From: Flavobacterium flabelliforme
GTDB lineage: Bacteria > Bacteroidota > Bacteroidia > Flavobacteriales > Flavobacteriaceae
DNA length: 64,000 bases
Assembly: GCF_017948675.1 (NCBI RefSeq)
Contig: NZ_JAGFBU010000001.1
Coordinates: forward strand, 496,001-560,000
Reading direction: 5' to 3'
Part shown: positions 8,647 to 18,322 of the stretch, piece by piece
How the letters are laid out: every line of letters begins with the position of its first letter
Position numbering within the stretch: position 1 is the stretch's first letter
Translations under genes and position numbers: made by a program
Notes under the pieces: model-generated
What the model was told of the DNA's origin: nothing
Database searches by the model: none
The model's input: only the letters and a program-made list of their open reading frames with translations

Positions 8647-9699
8647 TTATTTTTTAATCTTCTTGTAAAACCTTTTTATATCGACTTCGGTATCTAAAGG
8701 TTTTTTTAATTCTATAAACTCAAAAAGAGCTTTCGCCATCGCTGGACCTAGCATTACTCCTCTAGTTCCTAATCCATTCAGAATATGAATTGAATTATAT
8801 TCAGCATGCGTTCCTAAAAGTGGTCTTCTGTCTTTTACAGTAGGACGAACACCTGCAAAATGAGATATAATTTCAAAATCACAGGTAATAATTTCCTTAA
8901 TTCGCTCTATTAACTCTAACTTTCCTTCTTCTGTTGGCAAATCAGTTTTATCTTTCCAATTGTAAGTAGCACCAATTTTAAATAAATCGTTCCCTAAAGG
9001 CAAAATAAAAACGCTAGTGTTAACAATTACATCTAAAGATAGCTCTGGTGCTTTTATAATAAAAAGCTCCCCTTTGGTACCGTCTAAGGGCAAATCATTA
9101 AAATACGGATTGGAATGTAAACCGAAACCTTCAGCAAAAATAATATGCTTTGATTGAATATCTTTATAACTAATGTAACTTGATTCAACCTGCAAAGCTT
9201 TGTAATCAAATTTATCTTTAAGAAACAAATTATTTGATTTTAAATATTCTCTGTATTTATTTAAAAGCAATGAAGTATCAACGTAACCCGTCTCTAAAAC
9301 TTCACCATATCCATATGGCGAATCTATACTCTCATATTTTTTTGAAATTAATTGAGTAGATAAAAAAGGAGTCAAAGCAATTTTATCTGAAGCTGAAAAC
9401 CAATTATTTTGTTCTTCTATTGAAAAAAACTTCCTTAATATGGGAGTTTTAAAATCGACTTTACAGGCTATTTTTTTTTCAATAGTATCATAAAAATCAA
9501 CCATCAATTCCAACTGTTCCTTTGCTTTCCATACTTCACTAAAACGTTTTAATATAACTGGATTATAAAGTCCACCAGCAATTTTAGAAGAATTTTGAGA
9601 GTCATCATCCAAAACAAATATAGTTTTTCCATTTTTCAATGCTATTTCTGCGAATGAAATTCCTGCTAATCCACAACCTACAATTAAGTAATCAACCAT
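8647..9699 (-). CDS. FAD-dependent oxidoreductase, DAO family
   Basis: 350 aa. The N-terminal Rossmann motif VDYLIVGCGLAGISFAE binds FAD, and the acidic residues VLDDD end strand 2. The C-terminal part has HFAGVRPTVKDRRPLLG and LNGLGTRGVMLGPAMAKAL, the conserved FAD-contacting segments of the D-amino-acid oxidase/glycine oxidase/MnmC fold. Substrate not evident: amino-acid oxidase, ThiO-like and MnmC-like roles are all possible, but the MnmC methyltransferase half is absent. The gldN terminator separates it from the gld operon. Confidence 0.8.
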   Translation of the reverse strand: MVDYLIVGCGLAGISFAEIALKNGKTIFVLDDDSQNSSKIAGGLYNPVILKRFSEVWKAKEQLELMVDFYDTIEKKIACKVDFKTPILRKFFSIEEQNNWFSASDKIALTPFLSTQLISKKYESIDSPYGYGEVLETGYVDTSLLLNKYREYLKSNNLFLKDKFDYKALQVESSYISYKDIQSKHIIFAEGFGLHSNPYFNDLPLDGTKGELFIIKAPELSLDVIVNTSVFILPLGNDLFKIGATYNWKDKTDLPTEEGKLELIERIKEIITCDFEIISHFAGVRPTVKDRRPLLGTHAEYNSIHILNGLGTRGVMLGPAMAKALFEFIELKKPLDTEVDIKRFYKKIKK

Positions 9700-9741
9700 T
9701 TGAGATACGTTCTATTAAAAAAGCAAATATAAGTCTATTAA

Positions 9742-9780
9742 AACAAAAAAACTCTTACTACAAGAGTAAGAGTTTTTTTT
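9742..9780 (-). terminator. Terminator at the end of the gldKLMN operon
   Basis: Stem ACTCTTAC (9751-9758) / GTAAGAGT (9766-9773) with A- and T-runs on either side. It lies about 25 bp past the gldN stop and before the FAD oxidoreductase gene. Confidence 0.8.
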
Positions 9781-9800
9781 TGTTTTGATATATATCAGAA

Positions 9801-10694
9801 TTAATAATTCCACATATCCGATTCGAAATTTCGTATTTTATCTTTTACTCTTTCTGATTCAAGCAACTGATTTTGAGCATTATCTTTCATGTATTCGTCA
9901 ATATTTCTATCACCGTACACATTTTCTTCTTTATAGATAACACTATTAAAACGCCTTGAATTTAAAATTTGATCAAATGAAATTGGCAATGCAGAATTTT
10001 TATCATTAAAAGCTTTAGCATCATGCAAAACTTCTCTTGCTGCTGGGAAAAATATCCAAAAAAGTTCGATATAATCTTTCTCATCACTATTCATAGAATA
10101 GACATCAGGAGTTACAGGACAAATTCCTAATAATCGATACTTTAATTCACTTTGACGTTTATCAAAATACCAATATCCTTTAATCTTATATTCAGTAACA
10201 TCAGCTGCAGAAAGATCTTGTCTTAAAATATATTCTTCTGAAATTTTATTTCCAGCATTAATTTGCTCTCTACCTGCATCAGTAGTATCGATACGAGTTA
10301 GAGAAGCTTGAATATCTCCTAAAGATTTTTTGGTGTTAAAATAACTATCAGTATAAACTTCAGTAATTGCACCATTTTTCATTGCTTTTGTTAGAACATC
10401 ATACAAAGATCTTCTATCTGATCCTACATTAGCAGTATCAATTGGAAAATACAAAGCAAAATTTATCTTTTCGCTTAAGTCAATAATTTCCCAAGTTGTT
10501 TTTCCCATCAAAACATCTCTATCATGCACATAACCGTAAGCTAATGGCTTATCATTATCTGAAATAAGTTGTGCAGCAGTTTTAAGTCCTATTTGGTCCG
10601 GAGTTTTAGCATTAAGCAAATTAGATTGCCCAAAAGTTGAAAAACTTCCCGTAATAGAGATAATAGCGATTAAAAAATTTCTTACATTCATCAT
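9801..10694 (-). CDS. gldN: Gliding motility / T9SS protein GldN
   Basis: 297 aa with a signal peptide ending near TFGQ (residues 1-23). GldN (PorN in Porphyromonas) is a periplasmic component that forms, with the GldK lipoprotein, the ring of the type IX secretion system. Family features seen: ALYFPIDTANVGSDRRSLYD, a Tyr/Asp-rich central region with a Cys in LLGICPVTPDVYSM, and YIELFWIFFPAAREVLHDA. It is the last gene of gldK-gldL-gldM-gldN, 43 bp after gldM. In F. johnsoniae loss of GldN (with its paralogue GldO) blocks gliding and chitinase secretion. No gldO paralogue is seen in the window. Confidence 0.95.
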   Translation of the reverse strand: MMNVRNFLIAIISITGSFSTFGQSNLLNAKTPDQIGLKTAAQLISDNDKPLAYGYVHDRDVLMGKTTWEIIDLSEKINFALYFPIDTANVGSDRRSLYDVLTKAMKNGAITEVYTDSYFNTKKSLGDIQASLTRIDTTDAGREQINAGNKISEEYILRQDLSAADVTEYKIKGYWYFDKRQSELKYRLLGICPVTPDVYSMNSDEKDYIELFWIFFPAAREVLHDAKAFNDKNSALPISFDQILNSRRFNSVIYKEENVYGDRNIDEYMKDNAQNQLLESERVKDKIRNFESDMWNY

Positions 10695-10737
10695 TGTATC
10701 TTTATAAGATAATTAAGTAGATTAAAAAAACTACTAG

Positions 10738-12279
10738 TTATTGTATTTCAAAAATTACTGGTGCAGTTCTTGGCAATAAATAACTACCAGCTCCAATAAG
10801 TTTAGTTTTAATTTCAGAAATAGTAACTTGGTCACCTCTTCCTGCTTTTGCAAGCACTGCTTTACACTGTGCATTCATTTTATCTCCTTGAACAACTACT
10901 GTAGGTTGTCCTGTAACTTTAAGATTAAATCCAACAACATCTAAGCCAACTTCAAAATCAAAATCAACTAACTTAGCACCGATTGTTGCAATTTCAAGAT
11001 TTGATTTAGGTCCTTTTACAACACCCATTTCACCTCTAATTGTACCAGCTGGACCAGGAATACCTTTAATTCTAAAAGCTTTTTTATCAGAAACTTTAGA
11101 ACCATCGTTAAGAGTAGCACTAACATTAATGACAACTTCATTTCCTGCACCTGGACTCATACTGTATTTTCCTCCACCTGTAGAATTTAATCCTGGAGCA
11201 GAAGCAGTAACTTTATCACTAGATACACCTGCAAAAGATATAGTCATAGGATTAACAACACCTCTGTATACAACATTCATCTTATCAGCAGAAATTGTAG
11301 CAGAATTTGGTCTAGGAACAACAACATAATTTCCTTTAAATTTTAATGGAATAGATTTCCCATCTTCCATAAAAGTAAATTGACCATTAATAGCTTGCTC
11401 TCCAACACTTCCAGCTGTCATAGCAATAACCGCTTGACCGTTTACAATTTTACCTGGACCCGAAAAAGAAGTAGGCGTTGTGTTTTTGTCATAACGACCT
11501 AAAACCACTTTACCTGTAACTTGTTCTCCTTGAAAATAAGCGCTTTTATCTAATACTACTATCGCTTCATAATTGCTGTAAGAGGCAGCAGCAACAGCAG
11601 CCTTACCTAATAAAGTATTATAAACGTCAGTTTCAGATTTTTTAACATCATTCTGCCAAGCAGATAATTTTGCTAAAGATGCAACAGCTGGGAAACCTTT
11701 AAAATGATAATCTAAATAATCAATCCCTACTCCATCTTTATTTTTAACTTTAGATAAATCAAATTTACTATTCACTTCAGCTAAAATTGAAGCTAATTTT
11801 TGATTATCACCTAAAGCAGATTTCATGTCTGCTTTGTATTTTTCTACAGTTGCAATAACTTCTTTACCTTTTGCAGAATACCCAGCTGGACTAAACCACA
11901 ATTGGTCTAAGTTGTCGCCTTTATCCATTTCTTCATAAGGTAATTTACCAGTCTCAGGTTTAACTTGAGTACCCTTTAAAACATCTGTTTTAATTTTACC
12001 AATATAATCATAAAAAGTCTTAGTAATACCTTCTACTTTATGTGCAGTAGCTGAAGCTGTAGTAAATTCTCCACCTGCTTCTGAAGCTTTTGCATCTAAA
12101 CCAGCCAACATTTGAGTGTTAGACAATTCAGCCGAAGCATTAGAACTTTCAAATTTTTCATTCATTAATCCAAATGCAGACAACACTTCTTTGGACATAT
12201 TTAATGCTAACATTGCGATAAAAACCAAGTACATTAGGTTAATCATCTTCTGTCTAGGGGTTAGTTTTCCTCCTGCCAT
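10738..12279 (-). CDS. gldM: Gliding motility / T9SS motor protein GldM
   Basis: 513 aa. The start MAGGKLTPRQKMINLMYLVFIAMLALNMSKEVL gives a short cytoplasmic tail and one membrane helix (about 14-34), through which GldM pairs with GldL to form the proton-driven T9SS/gliding motor. The remaining 480 residues are periplasmic: a helical first domain (about 40-225), then successive beta domains. The last region, VVGFNLKVTGQPTVVVQGDKMNAQ, is the GldM C-terminal domain that contacts the GldKN ring. It is 46 bp after gldL in a same-strand operon. Length and domain order match the family; no anomaly seen. Confidence 0.96.
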   Translation of the reverse strand: MAGGKLTPRQKMINLMYLVFIAMLALNMSKEVLSAFGLMNEKFESSNASAELSNTQMLAGLDAKASEAGGEFTTASATAHKVEGITKTFYDYIGKIKTDVLKGTQVKPETGKLPYEEMDKGDNLDQLWFSPAGYSAKGKEVIATVEKYKADMKSALGDNQKLASILAEVNSKFDLSKVKNKDGVGIDYLDYHFKGFPAVASLAKLSAWQNDVKKSETDVYNTLLGKAAVAAASYSNYEAIVVLDKSAYFQGEQVTGKVVLGRYDKNTTPTSFSGPGKIVNGQAVIAMTAGSVGEQAINGQFTFMEDGKSIPLKFKGNYVVVPRPNSATISADKMNVVYRGVVNPMTISFAGVSSDKVTASAPGLNSTGGGKYSMSPGAGNEVVINVSATLNDGSKVSDKKAFRIKGIPGPAGTIRGEMGVVKGPKSNLEIATIGAKLVDFDFEVGLDVVGFNLKVTGQPTVVVQGDKMNAQCKAVLAKAGRGDQVTISEIKTKLIGAGSYLLPRTAPVIFEIQ

Positions 12280-12325
12280 ATTTTCTAAATAATTAGTTTA
12301 TTATTTTTTTATAGTTTGAAACTAA

Positions 12326-12973
12326 TTATCCTTTATTATTCATTGCAGAAAGCATACCTCCATAAACGTTGTTCAAAGAAGACAAATTAGAAGTCAATGA
12401 TAACATTTGATCTTTTAATTTTAAGTTGTTTTCAGCAACTTCTTCATTTATTTGAGCATTTCTAGATGCGCTTTGTAATTGTACTTTGTACAAACTGTTC
12501 AATGATTCCATTTGAGCAGCTGCCAATGTCAACTCTTCACTATATTTTTTAGTAGAAGCAATTGAATCTACAGTAGGAGAAATACTCTTAGCTGCTGATT
12601 CAAAGTTTTTAATACTATTTCCTAAACTAGCCATTAACTCACCGTCAATTTTCGCATCTTTTAACATTGCGTCTAATTTTTGAGATAATAAACCTTGTGC
12701 TTCTGTAGTATTTTCTACTTTTTTAACCGCTGTTTTAGCTTGTCCGTTCCCTAATTCTGGATAAACCAAAGTCCAATCCAAATCATCATCAACTGGTTCG
12801 AATGCAGAAAGTGCAAAAATAAGTGCCTCCACTACAAGACCAATTGTAAGCATCAAGTTCCCTGTTATAACTCCAAATTCAATATGGGTAATTTTAAATA
12901 ATGCCCCAATAATTACAACTGCCGCTCCCATACCATATGAGAAATTCATCACTTTTTTGCTTAATAATGCCAT
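12326..12973 (-). CDS. gldL: Gliding motility / T9SS motor protein GldL
   Basis: 215 aa inner-membrane protein with two N-terminal helices: VMNFSYGMGAAVVIIGALFKI and GNLMLTIGLVVEALIFALSAF. The conserved motor glutamate sits in the second helix (VVEALIFAL). A cytoplasmic coiled-coil tail follows (about 90-215, Ser/Leu/Asn heptads). GldL forms the pentameric stator around GldM helices and couples proton flow to rotation. It lies 39 bp after gldK and 46 bp before gldM. Family length is normal. Confidence 0.96.
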   Translation of the reverse strand: MALLSKKVMNFSYGMGAAVVIIGALFKITHIEFGVITGNLMLTIGLVVEALIFALSAFEPVDDDLDWTLVYPELGNGQAKTAVKKVENTTEAQGLLSQKLDAMLKDAKIDGELMASLGNSIKNFESAAKSISPTVDSIASTKKYSEELTLAAAQMESLNSLYKVQLQSASRNAQINEEVAENNLKLKDQMLSLTSNLSSLNNVYGGMLSAMNNKG

Positions 12974-13012
12974 AATAATTTTTTTTTAATATTTAGTAGA
13001 TTTGGTTTATTT

Positions 13013-14410
13013 TTATTTCTTTTTTCCGTTACCAGTAGCTTTAGTTCCCATATAATCTTGAACCGTTCTAAAACCGATATAACTTCTTGCGGAGTCAGCA
13101 TATTCATAATCTCTTGTACTTACCTGTAGGAAGTAAGCAACGTCCTTCCAAGAACCTCCACGCAAAACCTTACGTTTATTTGAACCGTCTTGAACATTTG
13201 GATTCATAGAAGATACATATTCGTAAGCATTTGAATCATAAGATGAATCAGTCCACTCAGAAACATTTCCTGCCATGTTATATAAGTTATAACCATTTGG
13301 ATCATAAGACTTAGCTTCTACAGTATATAAAGCTTCATCTGCAGCATAATCACCTCTATTAGGCTTAAAGTTTGCTAAGAAACAACCTCTATCGCTTTTT
13401 GTATAAGGACCACCCCAAGGATAAGTAGCAGATTCTAAACCACCTCTAGCAGCATATTCCCATTCTGCCTCAGTTGGCAATCTGAAACTATTTACTAAAT
13501 CATGACCTTTTTTCTTTGCTTTCACATAAGTATTCTTATTTAAAGTTCTCCAAGCACAAAATGCTTTAGCTTGAGTCCATTTAACACCAACAACAGGATA
13601 ATCACCATAGGCTTTATGCCAGAAATAGTCATTATGCATTGGTTCATTATAAGAATAAGCAAAATCTTTAATCCAAACTGTAGTATCTGGATAAACTTTT
13701 ACTTCTTCAGTTTTGATAAAATCTTTTCTGTTACCCACTTTTGCTTTAGCAGCAGCCTGAATATCCATCCAAGAATACCTGAATTTTAATTTATTAACAT
13801 CCATAGTACGCAAACCATTATATGATTCCGCTATTGGAATATACATAGAATCCATAACTTCAGTGTAATATTCATCTGGATACAATTTTGTATCTTTAAT
13901 CAATTTTACTTTTCTGTTTAATTTTCTACCAGCATACTGATCATCAGAAGTACCTACACTGTAATAGTTATCATACATGTATTTATCGTAAGGCGACATC
14001 TTAGCAGGATCTGAGTCGTTAAAAGCAAAATCACCAATACTAGTGGCATTTTTACCTTTACCCGCTCCAGGAGTTTGCCCATTTAAATCTGCAAAAATAG
14101 CTAAACGAACTCTAACAGTAGAGTCTTTTACCCATTCTACAAACTGTCGGTACTCACTATTAGTAATTTCCGTTTCATCCATGTAAAAAGCACGAACAGT
14201 AACTGTTTTTGTAGGAGCATCTTCTACATTGGCTAAATCAGCATCTGATTTACCCATAATAAAAGCACCCCCGGGTATTAATGCCATTCCATATGGCTTC
14301 TCAGGATGCCATTTTCCTCCATTAATACCAACTAATTCTCCTTTATCGCTTGATTTACCACAGCTAACTAGAAGGGTTAAAATTGTTGCAAAAGCTATGA
14401 ACTTCTTCAT
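13013..14410 (-). CDS. gldK: Gliding motility / T9SS ring lipoprotein GldK
   Basis: 465-aa outer-membrane lipoprotein: signal MKKFIAFATILTLLVSCGKSSDKGE with acylated Cys17. The mature part is a formylglycine-generating-enzyme (SUMF1)-like fold: MALIPGGAFIMGKSDAD, FYMDETEITNSEYRQFVEW, RLPTEAEWEYAARGG, NMAGNVSEWTDSSY and SYIGFRTVQD. GldK is not thought to be a sulfatase activator; with GldN it makes the periplasmic ring of the T9SS. First gene of the gldKLMN operon; the 127 bp upstream has long A/T tracts and no clean -7 box on the minus strand. Confidence 0.96.
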   Translation of the reverse strand: MKKFIAFATILTLLVSCGKSSDKGELVGINGGKWHPEKPYGMALIPGGAFIMGKSDADLANVEDAPTKTVTVRAFYMDETEITNSEYRQFVEWVKDSTVRVRLAIFADLNGQTPGAGKGKNATSIGDFAFNDSDPAKMSPYDKYMYDNYYSVGTSDDQYAGRKLNRKVKLIKDTKLYPDEYYTEVMDSMYIPIAESYNGLRTMDVNKLKFRYSWMDIQAAAKAKVGNRKDFIKTEEVKVYPDTTVWIKDFAYSYNEPMHNDYFWHKAYGDYPVVGVKWTQAKAFCAWRTLNKNTYVKAKKKGHDLVNSFRLPTEAEWEYAARGGLESATYPWGGPYTKSDRGCFLANFKPNRGDYAADEALYTVEAKSYDPNGYNLYNMAGNVSEWTDSSYDSNAYEYVSSMNPNVQDGSNKRKVLRGGSWKDVAYFLQVSTRDYEYADSARSYIGFRTVQDYMGTKATGNGKKK

Positions 14411-14537
14411 GTAAATTTGGTTATCTATTCATTATTTTTAAGGCTGTAAACCTATTTATTTTTTTTAACAAAAACAATTTTTTTAGCACTAAACAATTTT
14501 TTTTTTTTTAAAGCTAAATATCCAGTAAAAAAGGGGG

Positions 14538-15689
14538 TTACAGTATGTTTTTACGTTGTGCTTTCCACCATCTTTCGGGTAGCTCTTGGTTGCAAGCCAG
14601 TAAATATTCGTCAAAAGAGCAGGGTAACAACGTATTTCTTTTTAATTTATTATTAACATTTGATACAAATGGAATTTCTATCCACCATCGATCTGTTTTG
14701 TCACTTTTGTAAAAAATCAACTCTTCTTCTTCTAAAGGAACAATATATTTTAAGTAATTATTTTTACTTCCAAAAGGATATTCATTTGAACGATAGTGAA
14801 ATCCTTCTATAAAATACCAAACTATTTGAGCAATAATTACAGCTTCTTGTGCTGAATTATTATGATTGAATATCCCAAAAGAAGATACTTTATCACTTAT
14901 CCCTGCATACCTAGAAAGCGAACAAATTTCTTTACCATTAAATCCGTTTGGCTGAAATGAAGCAAAATTACCTGAATCTGAAGACTTAATTGAATTTAAA
15001 TCAATACTCACCAAATCCGCATCTCTAAAAACAGGCTCCGAAATCACAATGTTATTACAAACCTCTCCTAATCTATAGGCATCAAAATATAATTTCTCTA
15101 TTAAATCTATTTCTTCTTGTGAATTAAAATAAGTTTGAAATCCTAAATTACAATAATTAAATAAATTATTAGGTTCATCAATAATTATTTTTGTTAGATA
15201 AGAAGATGCAGACATGTCTTCCTCTTCTTTTCCAAAATCAAACTTACTATCAATAGCAACTAAGTTAACCATTTGCTCTAAATCATCATAAGCCCTATAA
15301 AGAGCATATGTTAAATCTTGAGAGCCCCCAATTACAATTGGAATTATTTTTTTCTTGATTAAACTTGCTACTACTTTTTTTACCGCAAAGTAGGTATCGT
15401 CAATAGAATTTCCAGGCAGAATATCTCCTAAATCAGCAATTGAAGTATTCCAATTCCCAGGAAACAGACTATACAATTCCATTCTCACTGGAATTAAATC
15501 AATATCAGAAATTGCCTTTGCATCACCTCTATTGTCAAAAACGCCAATTATAGCAATTTTAATTTGATCCAGATCAGGGAATTGTTCCTCCGTATGAAGT
15601 ACAATTTTACTCCCTAATTGCTGCGAAGTTAATGTACCAATATGATCTAAAACTTCACTGTCTATAGGTTTTAAAAAATCAAATTCCAT
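14538..15689 (-). CDS. Arginase/formimidoylglutamase-fold protein without metal ligands (probable pseudoenzyme)
   Basis: 383 aa with the ureohydrolase fold, as judged by the ordered remnants of the family's three metal motifs. Canonical GGxHS reads GGSQD (121-125, Gln replaces His); canonical DAHxD reads DSKFD (147-151, Lys replaces the second His); canonical SxDxDxxDP reads SIDLNSIKSSD (228-238, Asn replaces the second Asp). Both histidines and at least one Asp needed for the Mn pair are gone, so hydrolase activity is unlikely. The C-terminus EYLLACNQELPERWWKAQRKNIL is strongly amphipathic. It lies between topA and gldK on the same strand. A structural or regulatory role near gliding genes is inference. 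Homologues may be labelled formimidoylglutamase. Confidence 0.8.
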   Translation of the reverse strand: MEFDFLKPIDSEVLDHIGTLTSQQLGSKIVLHTEEQFPDLDQIKIAIIGVFDNRGDAKAISDIDLIPVRMELYSLFPGNWNTSIADLGDILPGNSIDDTYFAVKKVVASLIKKKIIPIVIGGSQDLTYALYRAYDDLEQMVNLVAIDSKFDFGKEEEDMSASSYLTKIIIDEPNNLFNYCNLGFQTYFNSQEEIDLIEKLYFDAYRLGEVCNNIVISEPVFRDADLVSIDLNSIKSSDSGNFASFQPNGFNGKEICSLSRYAGISDKVSSFGIFNHNNSAQEAVIIAQIVWYFIEGFHYRSNEYPFGSKNNYLKYIVPLEEEELIFYKSDKTDRWWIEIPFVSNVNNKLKRNTLLPCSFDEYLLACNQELPERWWKAQRKNIL

Positions 15690-15703
15690 TCTATTCTTTT
15701 TTT

Positions 15704-15742
15704 ATCCTCTAACCAGCCTCTCTAAAGGAGAGGGAGAAGAGA
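15704..15742. repeat. Diverged copy of a dispersed palindromic intergenic repeat
   Basis: ATCCTCTAACC is followed by the hairpin CCTCTC (15717-15722) / GAGAGG (15728-15733). The layout matches the C-rich elements at 24201 and 39413. It fills most of the 73-bp gap between topA and the arginase-like gene. Confidence 0.45.
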
Positions 15743-15762
15743 TATTATGTTGTTTGATTTTA

Positions 15763-18294
15763 CTATTTCTTTTTTGCAACTGCCTTTTTTACTGCTGGTT
15801 TTTTAGCAACGGCTTTCTTTACTGGAGCTTTTTTTGCAGCTACTTTCTTAGCGGGAGTTTTCTTGGCAATCATTTCTTGAACTTCCTCAAGTGTCAATTT
15901 TGTAGCATCAACATCCTTACTCAATTCAATTTTGATTTTGCCTTTAGTAATAACCGAACGACCCCAACGCGCTTTTTCTACTAAAATACCTTCGTCTTCC
16001 CAATTGTGCAAAACCTTGTCAATATTTTTTTGTAACTTATCTTCAATTAAGGCTTCGATATCAGATTGTGATAAATTATCAAAGTCGTATTTTTTACTTA
16101 CATTAATAAATAAACCGTCCCACTTAATAAAAGCTCCAAAACGCCCCACTCCTTTTTGAACACCCAGCCCTTTATAAACAGCTATTGGCGCATCTGCAAG
16201 TGCTTTTTCGTCAATTAATTCTTTAGCTCTTTCAAAATCTACATCTAAAGGATTTTCACCTTTCGGCAAAGAAACGAAAGCGGCTCCGTGACGAATATAA
16301 GGTCCAAAACGACCATTACTCACCTCAACTTCTTCGTCTTTATAATTCCCTAGATTTTTAGGCAGCAAAAATAAATTTAAGGTTTCTTCTAAAGTTATAT
16401 TACCAATGTTTTGATCATTCATCAAACTAGCAAACTTTTTCTCTTCATCATCCGCAGCTCCAATTTGAGCCATTGGACCAAATTTACCTAAACGTACCGA
16501 AACTGGTTTTCCTGTTTTTGGATCTGTTCCCAGAATTCTCTCACCACTTTCTCTTTCAGCATTAGCCTCAACATCTTTTACATTAGGGTGAAATTGATCG
16601 TAGAATTCCTGCATCATTTTTGCCCATTCAATATTTCCTTCGGCAATTTCATCAAAATCTTGTTCCACTTTAGCAGTGAAATTATAATCTAATATATTTC
16701 CAAAATTCTTTACTAAGAAATCAGTAACAATTGTTCCAATATCTGTAGGAACTAATTTTCCTTTATCCGAACCTGTATTCTCTTTCAGCAACTTCTCTCC
16801 TACTTTTCCAGATTGTAGAGTCAATTGGGTATAATTACGTTCTTGACCATCAAGATTTCCTTTCTCTACATAATTTCTGTTGATAATGGTAGAAATTGTT
16901 GGTGCATAAGTAGAAGGACGACCTATCCCTAATTCCTCTAACTTTTTAACCAAAGAAGCCTCAGTATATCTTGCAGCAGCACGAGAATAACGTTCCGTCG
17001 CTGTAATGTAGTTATTTTGTAATTTTTCGTTGACTTTCATTGCAGGCAACATACCTTCTTGCTCTTCATCATCATCGTCATTTCCTTCTAAGTAAACTTT
17101 TAAGAAACCTTCAAAAAGTAATACTTCACCAGAAGCTGTAAAAACTTCACCGTGATTATTAGCTTCAATTTTTACATTGGTGCGTTCTAGTTGCGCATCA
17201 CTCATTTGCGAAGCTAAAGTTCTTTTCCAAATCAAATCGTATAAACGGGCTTGATCGCGATCGATGTTTACCGTATGACGCGACATATCAGTAGGACGAA
17301 TCGCCTCGTGCGCTTCCTGAGCTCCTTTACTTTTATTAACAAAAGTTCTTGGCTTAGAGAATTCCTTACCATACGATTTAATAATCTCAGCTTGAGCCGC
17401 CTCCATGGCATCTTTAGAAAGGTTTACACTGTCCGTTCTCATATAAGTAATAAGTCCCGCTTCGTATAAACGTTGTGCCAACTGCATGGTGATTCCAACT
17501 GGAAGATACAATTTACGCGCTGCTTCTTGTTGTAAAGTAGAAGTGGTAAAAGGTCCTGTTGGAGATTTTTTGGTTGGTTTTGTTTCTAAATCCGATACCT
17601 TATATGTAGAGCCAATATTTTTACTTAAAAAATCTTCCGCTTCTTTTTTAGTATTAAAATTTTTAGGCAGTTTTGCTTTAAATGATTTACCACTTTCATT
17701 AGTAAATTCAGCTACAACAGAATAAGTTGCTACGGCATTAAAATTCTGAATTTCTCTTTCGCGTTCCACAATCAAGCGAACAGAAACAGATTGTACACGT
17801 CCGGCAGAAAGTCCGCCTTTAATTTTTCTCCATAAAACTGGAGACAATTCGTAACCAACCAATCGGTCAAGTACACGTCTTGCTTGTTGTGCGTTTACTA
17901 AATTATAATCTATTTCACGTGGATTATCAATTGCTTTTAAAATAGCATTTTTTGTAATTTCGTGAAATACAATTCGTTTTGTTTTTGATTTATCTAATTT
18001 TAATTCTTCGGCTAAATGCCAAGAAATAGCCTCACCCTCGCGATCCTCATCACTTGCTAACCAAACCATATCGGCTTTTTTAGCTAATCCTTTCAATTTA
18101 GTAACCAAAGCCTTTTTATCAGCAGAAACTTCATATTTAGGTTTAAAACCATTTTCTACATCTACCCCAATTTCCTTAGAAGGTAAGTCTGCTATATGTC
18201 CATAACTAGACTCTACTTGAAAATCACTTCCTAAAAATTTCTCGATTGTTTTTGCCTTTGCTGGTGACTCTACTATTACTAAATTCTTTGCCAT
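15763..18294 (-). CDS. topA: DNA topoisomerase I with lysine-rich C-terminal tail
   Basis: 843-aa type IA topoisomerase that relaxes negative supercoils. The Toprim domain has NLVIVESPAKAKTIEKFLG and the acidic triad in WLASDEDREGEAISWHL. The catalytic tyrosine is in YEAGLITYMRTDSVNLS; the RRVLDRLVGYELSPVLW segment is typical. The C-terminal third has GRFGPYIRHG-type topo C repeats without Cys4 zinc ribbons. The last ~30 residues are a Lys/Ala/Pro repeat tail (PAKKVAAKKAPVKKAVAKK), histone-H1-like, probably for non-specific DNA binding. ATG 18294 is close to a -7 box. The downstream genes on this strand are the arginase-like gene and gldKLMN. Confidence 0.97.
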   Translation of the reverse strand: MAKNLVIVESPAKAKTIEKFLGSDFQVESSYGHIADLPSKEIGVDVENGFKPKYEVSADKKALVTKLKGLAKKADMVWLASDEDREGEAISWHLAEELKLDKSKTKRIVFHEITKNAILKAIDNPREIDYNLVNAQQARRVLDRLVGYELSPVLWRKIKGGLSAGRVQSVSVRLIVEREREIQNFNAVATYSVVAEFTNESGKSFKAKLPKNFNTKKEAEDFLSKNIGSTYKVSDLETKPTKKSPTGPFTTSTLQQEAARKLYLPVGITMQLAQRLYEAGLITYMRTDSVNLSKDAMEAAQAEIIKSYGKEFSKPRTFVNKSKGAQEAHEAIRPTDMSRHTVNIDRDQARLYDLIWKRTLASQMSDAQLERTNVKIEANNHGEVFTASGEVLLFEGFLKVYLEGNDDDDEEQEGMLPAMKVNEKLQNNYITATERYSRAAARYTEASLVKKLEELGIGRPSTYAPTISTIINRNYVEKGNLDGQERNYTQLTLQSGKVGEKLLKENTGSDKGKLVPTDIGTIVTDFLVKNFGNILDYNFTAKVEQDFDEIAEGNIEWAKMMQEFYDQFHPNVKDVEANAERESGERILGTDPKTGKPVSVRLGKFGPMAQIGAADDEEKKFASLMNDQNIGNITLEETLNLFLLPKNLGNYKDEEVEVSNGRFGPYIRHGAAFVSLPKGENPLDVDFERAKELIDEKALADAPIAVYKGLGVQKGVGRFGAFIKWDGLFINVSKKYDFDNLSQSDIEALIEDKLQKNIDKVLHNWEDEGILVEKARWGRSVITKGKIKIELSKDVDATKLTLEEVQEMIAKKTPAKKVAAKKAPVKKAVAKKPAVKKAVAKKK

Positions 18295-18314
18295 ATCCCG
18301 ATTGTTTGTGTCGG

Positions 18315-18322
18315 CAAAAGTA
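18315..18322 (-). promoter_or_regulatory. Candidate -7 promoter element of topA
   Basis: CAAAAGTA on the plus strand reads TACTTTTG on the minus strand, an exact TAnnTTTG match 21 bp before the topA ATG. This implies a leader of about 15 nt. The -33 match is poor. Confidence 0.55.

Noticed and set aside
13013..14410. GldK as a formylglycine-generating sulfatase activator
   Set aside because: The fold is shared, but the lipoprotein signal and gldLMN context identify GldK.
15754..15984. Plus-strand Phe/Cys-rich ORF opposite the end of topA
   Set aside because: It is the antisense of the Lys/Ala repeat tail of TopA; composition is an artefact.
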